NCBI GenBank assembly: GCA_020881915.1
Contig: JAJFPB010000007.1
Location: forward strand, 992,001-1,056,000
Direction of reading: 5' to 3'
From: Paramyrothecium sp. XJ0827
Taxonomy: Eukaryota > Ascomycota > Sordariomycetes > Hypocreales > Stachybotryaceae
DNA: 64,000 nt
Notes under the pieces: model-generated
Databases searched by the model: none
What the model was told of the DNA's origin: nothing
What the model saw: the letters and a program-made list of their open reading frames with translations, nothing else
Made by a program: the position numbers and the translations under genes
Part shown: in pieces, positions 58,695 to 64,000 of the stretch
Layout: every line of letters starts with the position of its first letter
Numbering within the stretch: position 1 is the first letter of the stretch

Positions 58695-60068
58695 TCAGCA
58701 GGACGACTTCCCTACGAAGATGGCGAGCGCAGTGTTCGGTCCGAGGGTGGCTGTGAGCTGACCGCTCGAGTTGACTGTCAAGATGGTGTTGGCCTGCACG
58801 TTGCAGTATGTACCCCCCGGTAGAGATGTCTGAAAGGTCCGACTCAGGGAGCCTGCCTCTTTGTTGATGGCGACGAAGCCTCTGTTGCCCCGACCAAAGG
58901 CGATTTGGTTGTTGCCGTTGTCCCACCAGTTTGTCACCCCTTGACCGCGCACGGCGTTTCGAAAGGCGACCATGCGCATGATCTCCGGCCAGGCGTGCTG
59001 ACACTTCCAGGAGTCCTGCCAGCAGGCGTTGACATTCCCGTTATTGGGTGGTCCCGCGTCATTGTTGGAGAATTCGTAACCAGAATTGATATCTGGGGCG
59101 CCGTAGGGGTACGCCAGCATGAAGACTGTGGCGAGTGTGTACTTGGAATTATCCTTGTAGCTGAGAGTTTGGCCGTTGCGCTCGGTGTCGTGGTTGTCAA
59201 CAAAAACGCCAGCCACGGAACTGCTCAAGTACCCCCAGGCCTCCCCAAAGTTCTTCAAGTTGGCAAGTCTATCGTTGTTGAAGACACGCTTGAGGTCATA
59301 AGCGTAGCGGAATTCTTGGACGTCGCCATTGCGGGTATATTCAGTCGGCTGGACGGCTTCTCCGGCGCCAAAGATGACCTCCTGCTTCCAGTAGACGCCC
59401 TGGTTGGTCAACCGGCTCTTGATATTGGCAAGGTCTTCGGTGGCGATATGTTTGGCTGCGTCGATACGGAAGCCATCGACGCCAAGGCTGAGCAGGTCAT
59501 TGATGTAGCCGGCGATGGCCCGGCGTACGTAGTCCTCATTGGTGTCCAGATCGGATAGGCCGAGAAGTTCGCAGTGCTGGACTTGCCAACGATCACCGTA
59601 GTTGGCGATCTGGCTGGTGCAGTCGTCAAAGTCGGGGGGTGAGTAAAGACCTGGGTAGTTATACTTGGAGTACGATGTACCGCCGGTGCCGGTACCGCCA
59701 CCAGACGTCATCTGGTTAATGACGGTGTCGACGACTACCTTGACTCCAGCCGAGTGACACGTGTTGACCATGTTCTGGAAGGCTCCACGGTCGCCGAGGC
59801 GGCCTGCGATCCTGTACGACACGGGTTGGTAAGACGTCCACCACTGCCCTCCCTGGATGTGTTCGGCGGGCGGTGAAACCTGGACGAATCCGTAGCCGGC
59901 AGGGCCGAGGGTCCTGGTACACTCTCTGGCAATCGAAGCAAAGTTCCACTCGAAAAGGACAGCAGTGACATCCTTGTTTCCGGGTGGGGAAGCGTTGACA
60001 ATCGGGGCCATGATATTGACAGTGGCAGCTATCAGCGATGCCGCTGCCATGAGGGTTTTGTGTGCCAT
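58695..60068 (-). CDS. Secreted bacterial-type GH13 alpha-amylase, intronless
   Basis: Single exon of 457 residues. The signal region [20 protein letters not shown] is followed by the mature part from about SPPGNKDV. The GH13 catalytic triad is clear: Asp203 in GFRIDAAKH, Glu237 in IFGAGEAVQ and Asp294 in [16 protein letters not shown] is conserved region I. The C-terminal beta domain ends [31 protein letters not shown] and [13 protein letters not shown] are typical of Streptomyces/animal-type alpha-amylases (subfamily GH13_32-like), not of the common fungal Taka-amylase group. It hydrolyses internal alpha-1,4 bonds of starch outside the cell. There is no starch-binding CBM20. Lack of introns and the family suggest an old bacterial origin (inference). 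Confidence 0.93.
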   Translation of the reverse strand: MAHKTLMAAASLIAATVNIMAPIVNASPPGNKDVTAVLFEWNFASIARECTRTLGPAGYGFVQVSPPAEHIQGGQWWTSYQPVSYRIAGRLGDRGAFQNMVNTCHSAGVKVVVDTVINQMTSGGGTGTGGTSYSKYNYPGLYSPPDFDDCTSQIANYGDRWQVQHCELLGLSDLDTNEDYVRRAIAGYINDLLSLGVDGFRIDAAKHIATEDLANIKSRLTNQGVYWKQEVIFGAGEAVQPTEYTRNGDVQEFRYAYDLKRVFNNDRLANLKNFGEAWGYLSSSVAGVFVDNHDTERNGQTLSYKDNSKYTLATVFMLAYPYGAPDINSGYEFSNNDAGPPNNGNVNACWQDSWKCQHAWPEIMRMVAFRNAVRGQGVTNWWDNGNNQIAFGRGNRGFVAINKEAGSLSRTFQTSLPGGTYCNVQANTILTVNSSGQLTATLGPNTALAIFVGKSSC

Positions 60069-60194
60069 AGTGGCACTTTTTGGTCGTGAAAGTTCTGATG
60101 GACTCCTTGAGAAGGCTACTTATGAGTAATTTCCATACAGAAGAGGGTGAGAACTACTGACTGATCAACCTACAAGAAGAAGGATCTCATCCAT

Positions 60195-60200
60195 TATATA
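60195..60200 (-). promoter_or_regulatory. Putative TATA box of the alpha-amylase gene
   Basis: TATATA on the minus strand, about 130 nt upstream of the start codon at 60068. Confidence 0.45.
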
Positions 60201-60420
60201 CACGTGCGTACGCGACTTGTGATCAAAAATATAGGCCTACAGACTTTTACGTTCGTCATCTTTGTGTTCATTCTTCTAGGTGCCTCTGATTGCGGCCGAG
60301 TCGGTCCTTTCATTCATTCACGTGGTCCATCTAGTCGGTCCTTTCTCCGCCTTTCGTGTCGTATAGTCGGTCCTTATGGGGCCTGCCTCGTCGACGAGAG
60401 TTGCACTATCATGCGGCGGC

Positions 60421-60647
60421 AGAAAGGGTTGCTGAAATCATGCTTTTGCGTGGTGTTTATTGGTGCTTTATTCACCCATCCTATTGCGTTATCGGCCTTT
60501 CCATAAATCTGCCTCATGGACTAATAGCATAGCATTACACCAATGTCAGAAAGTGTTTCTGGAATCTTGCTATTGTGTGGATATAGAAGGCTTGCCATTG
60601 GTCCTCTATCCACCCAGTCTCTTAGATAGTCGGTCCTTTACAAAGCT
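60421..60647. repeat. Degenerate ~100-bp direct repeat upstream of the amylase
   Basis: Unit 1 (60421-60509) and unit 2 (60548-60647) share, in order: AGAAAG, a CTG(A/G)AATC(A/T)TGCT block, TTG(C/T)GTGG, TTGGT(G/C)CT(T/C)TAT with CACCCA, and a CCTTT end. Many differences are C/T or G/A. The nonamer TCGGTCCTT occurs at 60301, 60335, 60367 and 60630, inside and beside the units. Confidence 0.65.
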
Positions 60648-63304
60648 TCTTCATTGAGCGGCATTGGAAAAACCAAGCAGGGGCAGAAAGCCTTGCTAAC
60701 CTTACAATTACGCGGAAGTTGAAACCCCGCAACCAGTTTAGGTAGGGTGCTCGTTGCTCAGAGGTGAGGATGATTCAAGGCTCCAACAAGCGGGGCCCCC
60801 ATGATCTACAACCTGTCAACATGCCCGGTTTGTGTCAGTCTGTTCCCCACACTTCCAATTACCAATTAGAAGCACATTTAGGCCAAGTCGGGTCTCCCCT
60901 TCCCCGCTTGAGAAGTGTCAGCCAAGGACCCAAGCCGCATTGATGTCATCGTTCGCAGTAACCTGGCCTTAGCAAAGCGAACAAGTGCCGAGTCTAACCG
61001 TTCACAGCACACCTCCTCTCCAGTAGAGGAAACCCCACAAACAGAAACAAGTAGTCTGCAGTGTCCGGAGGGATGACTGACCCCCGGAAACTTGAATATG
61101 GAAGCCACGATGGCATGCCGCACCCAATCTCTGGAAACAGAGAAGTTTCGACCCCGAGGTAAGGCTGTAAATGAGAAATTCATCTCGTTGAACGAGGCTC
61201 GGATATTGCCGTTGTCGAAGAGAACTTTTATTTTTGAGTTCAAGGTTCAAGAGCCAAAGGTCGTGACATTGCGACCTGGGGACAATGTAGAAGACAATAT
61301 TCGGATATCACTTGCCTCGACCTCATAATTGCCAATTTTTCTGGACTTGACGGCATACTAGATGAAATATTCGAAACCCAGTCTGTCGTCATCTCCGTTT
61401 GACTATGACAAACTCCGAAACAGGTGAGGGAAAGCGGCCCTAAATGGAGATCTCTGGCTGGTACACAATTAGCACTAGTTCTGCTAGTCTAGCTGTCAAC
61501 TTGGCCTACAGGCACTACATGCTCAACAAGCAGCTTGATGTAAAAATGATAGTGGAGGAAAATATCACGATGTAGATAGAGGCAAGAAATAGTCCTGTAA
61601 TTCTGAGGTCCAAAAGCTTGGTGAGACCGAATGGCAGTCTAACAACCCAACCAATGATTTTGAGAATGACAAAACGAAGAGAATATAGTGTGGGGTGACT
61701 TTAGTTTCAAGCTTGCGAAAGAAGAGGACGATGTTCTTAGAATTAGCGAATTTACTCGAGAGCTGCATTGACCATTCAATGCTGGGCCTCGATCAGTTTT
61801 CTGGCCTACTTCGACCGGTTTTGGTTCCGCTACTAGACTTTCTACATTCCACGGCGGAGTGAGCAAAATCCAATCCGATGTCGCCATATGATGACCGCAA
61901 AACCGATGTATTCTCTTCAATCCCTCACAGACGTACACACCGCGGAACAAGAAAGAATGGTCAAGAAGGAGCTGATCGTGCAGCTCGCCGAAAGCGGATC
62001 TGTTTTCTAATGCTGTACTTAGAATGCCCGGATGCTCGAAGCTGGAACAATGTGGTTCAAGATGACACCAGTAAGACCGTTAATGAATCAGAAGCCAAAC
62101 ATCTATGGTGCATCCATAGCAGCTGTCCGAAGAGCAGCATCACAGTTGATCCAAACAGCCTCCTAACAGACAGTGGGAATGCGTTCTTGTTGTCACCAGA
62201 GCCACCAGGGACGAGGCGTTTAAAGAACACTGAGAGTTACGTGGCTATGGCCCCTCCGTGCAGGAGGACCTCGGTTTTAACATGACCTTGATCTCCTCAT
62301 GAAGCAACAAATATGTCTCACAGACTCAACGGCATTGCGAACTGACACTACGTATTGCCGCTTTTCAAAACACGGTTGCCAAATAAACCAAGCTACACTA
62401 AGCAGTCCAGCAAATCGGTGATATATTGGGCCCCGTAAGTGTTGCAGCAGATCTTTCAAACCCGTATCAATTGACAATTTTGGTTGGATGATGCAGCAAG
62501 TGCTTTTAGAAACTGGGTTGAATGTCAATTTCTATACCTTTATTGCTAGCTGAATCTAGCCTATCCCTTACTACAACTCAGGTGCGCTTCTTGTGATTTG
62601 GCTGCTCCTGCCTTAAAATAGTGTGATTGAGTGGATAGAAAATGCATCCTGCTTTAGCTACCCTGCGGCTCTGATAAGGACGAGCTAAGGCGTCTTTCTA
62701 TTTCTTTTCTAGATAAGAAAGGGTGATTAGCTTCTTATTAGAACAGCAGGCGTGGAATTTACGTCTTCTTTCCATCAAGTTCAAGTTGTCTTACTATCAA
62801 ATGATTACATACTGATCAAGCTAGAATGCTCAAGTAGGTGTGGCATTATTGAGCCAAATCCTAGGAGAACAGTAGATAAAATAAAACAATTGTGAATATT
62901 ATGGAAAATGCGAATTTAATACTGGCAGGGCTGTGGCGGTGGCGAAGTCTTCACAAACCATTCGGAAGTGATTCACTGAGCGAAGAAACCCTGATGCTCT
63001 TATAAAGGCTTTAGATCAATCAGAACCTAGCAAAGGTTCAAGATAGGGAATGACCCCAGGTGTAACGAGATGCCTTTTTGAAGTGAATCACAGACCTCAT
63101 CCGAGCTGCGAACACCTCTTCACCACGTAGTCTTCCTGGAAAATTTCTTACCTGACTCTTCATCAGGGTTATAAAGAGCCACCATTCCCGCTCATACTTG
63201 GGCTGAGAATGGTTGTAGATGATGCCAATGGCCAAGAAAACTAGACAAATTTCCGACTTGTCGACACTCAGGACTTTTCCCCAATTTTAAACGATATTTT
63301 CAAA

Positions 63305-63673
63305 ATGCCAGGTCTTATCGTCGCCGGAGACATTACTAACGAAGAACAGCTTAAAGACCCAATCATCCGTGAATGGTCGAAAGAGAAGATCAGAGAGTTG
63401 GCAAAAGATGTACTACCGGATAGTATACTAGTAACGGACATTTGGGGTCCAAACACAATTATCTTTCGCGATAGGCGCCCTCATATCCCTGGCGTGCCTA
63501 CTGGTTTCTATTTGGCAACCGAAAAAGCCGCCGAGCTGGCAGGGGTGCCATTCGAACAAGCCCGTGAAGACTACCATGTACGCCTCGTGTTGAAGGATGA
63601 GGAAAATGACCAATTCATTGGGGCTCTGCGGCTTCGGAACCAGCCAACTACGGATTCTGGATCTCAGGATTAA
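63305..63673 (+). CDS. Small conserved-looking hypothetical protein
   Basis: 122 residues in one exon with a good start context (CAAAATGCC). The composition is regular and globular: DPIIREWSKEKIRELAKDV is an amphipathic helix and PDSILVTDIWGPNTIIFRDR looks like beta strands, followed by PGVPTGFYLATEKAAELAGV and a polar tail. There is no signal peptide, membrane segment or known motif. I do not recognise the family. It could be a complete small cytosolic protein or the first exon of a longer gene. Confidence 0.55.
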   Translation: MPGLIVAGDITNEEQLKDPIIREWSKEKIRELAKDVLPDSILVTDIWGPNTIIFRDRRPHIPGVPTGFYLATEKAAELAGVPFEQAREDYHVRLVLKDEENDQFIGALRLRNQPTTDSGSQD

Positions 63674-64000
63674 ACTCGAAGTAACTTGATATTTGTCTAC
63701 ACAGGAAGGCTGGGGACAAAGGTAGCTAGCTTTCCAGACTACTCAGCCAAAGGGCCATACGAAACAAGACTTGCTCACACGCAGCGTTGATGGTGATGCA
63801 ATTATGTTCCGCGTGTGCTTCCTATCGATTCCACGAACGGTAGTGAAAGCGCAAAGACGCTCGCTAATACAATTGTATATACGAGACTCTTAAAGATGCA
63901 CCCGCTAGCTCTCACGGGCCTGACGAGCTGGCATTCAAGCTGGCGGCAGCCGTGGCACCCAACTACGAGCACGGCTTTTGTAGTCAATCAGCAAATCTAG
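63674..64000. other. Right edge, no gene recognised
   Basis: Frames on both strands of about 61 codons; the plus frame ends with the window's last TAG. No domain is visible and a gene may continue outside the window. Confidence 0.4.

Larger units (their letters stand above)
60069..63304. other. 3.2-kb gene-poor region upstream of the amylase
   Basis: Apart from the TATA element and repeat listed separately, frames of up to 135 codons occur (61878-62285 plus, 60878-61243 minus), without domains. About 62540-62900 is AT-rich with many TAGCTT, CTTATTAG and TAGATAAG-like words and no long frames, as expected from a mutated (RIP-like) old repeat; this is an impression, not a measurement. Confidence 0.4.

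Noticed and set aside
58905..59558. 217-codon frame opposite the amylase
   Set aside because: Antisense shadow of a well-conserved coding sequence, with no domain.
61878..62285. 135-codon plus frame in the region upstream of the amylase
   Set aside because: Contains a basic stretch but no zinc cluster or other motif, and no flanking exon.
62540..62900. RIP-mutated transposon
   Set aside because: The AT-rich, word-biased look is suggestive, but there is no recognisable transposase, LTR or terminal repeat; a RIP-index calculation would be needed.

Overview
The window is eukaryotic nuclear DNA from a filamentous ascomycete (Pezizomycotina, probably a Sordariomycete). The genes are split by introns of about 47-230 nt, most of them 50-70 nt, with GTA/GTG-type donors, CTAAC or CTGAC branch sites and AG acceptors. 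The families (HET, NACHT, SAT4/rhodopsin-like, DUF1996, DUF3433, GH7, Zn2Cys6) are typical of that group. Nothing is operonic. I found no tRNA, rRNA, CRISPR or intact transposon. Exon coordinates were built by hand from frame, phase and splice signals; every model called intact closes in frame.

Left arm (0-15 kb): a type II membrane protein with a fucose-lectin-like ectodomain (reading frame broken at a C7 run), a HET-domain protein, a BTB/POZ protein and a 2,104-residue NACHT-type NLR. This grouping resembles fungal self/non-self recognition regions. A 3-kb empty stretch follows.

Middle (18-35 kb): a secreted DUF1996 protein, an intact GH43 arabinan-active enzyme and, 1.7 kb beyond its start, a decayed second GH43 gene of the endo-arabinanase type. 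Then come a seven-helix SAT4-type membrane protein and a flavin monooxygenase. A PHD-finger protein and an Hsp70-like ATPase are transcribed divergently from a shared 743-bp promoter.

Right half (36-64 kb): an F-box protein with a cysteine-rich tail, a Ufd1-like protein with a zinc-finger C-terminus, a GH7 cellobiohydrolase without a carbohydrate-binding module, a heavily broken DUF3433 membrane-protein pseudogene, and a GMC oxidoreductase divergent from a Zn2Cys6 regulator. These are followed by a CYP505-like P450 remnant, an intronless bacterial-type GH13 alpha-amylase whose upstream region carries a degenerate repeat, and a small unknown gene.

As a whole it reads as an accessory-type region: plant-polymer degradation (arabinan, cellulose, starch), allorecognition-type signalling, small oxidoreductase loci, and at least three decayed genes beside living relatives or partners. 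The most unusual single observations are two introns with tandem in-frame acceptors 9 nt apart. One sits inside the GH7 catalytic motif and the other inside the Zn2Cys6 DNA-binding cluster. The divergent PHD/Hsp70-like pair is the best candidate for an undescribed two-gene system.
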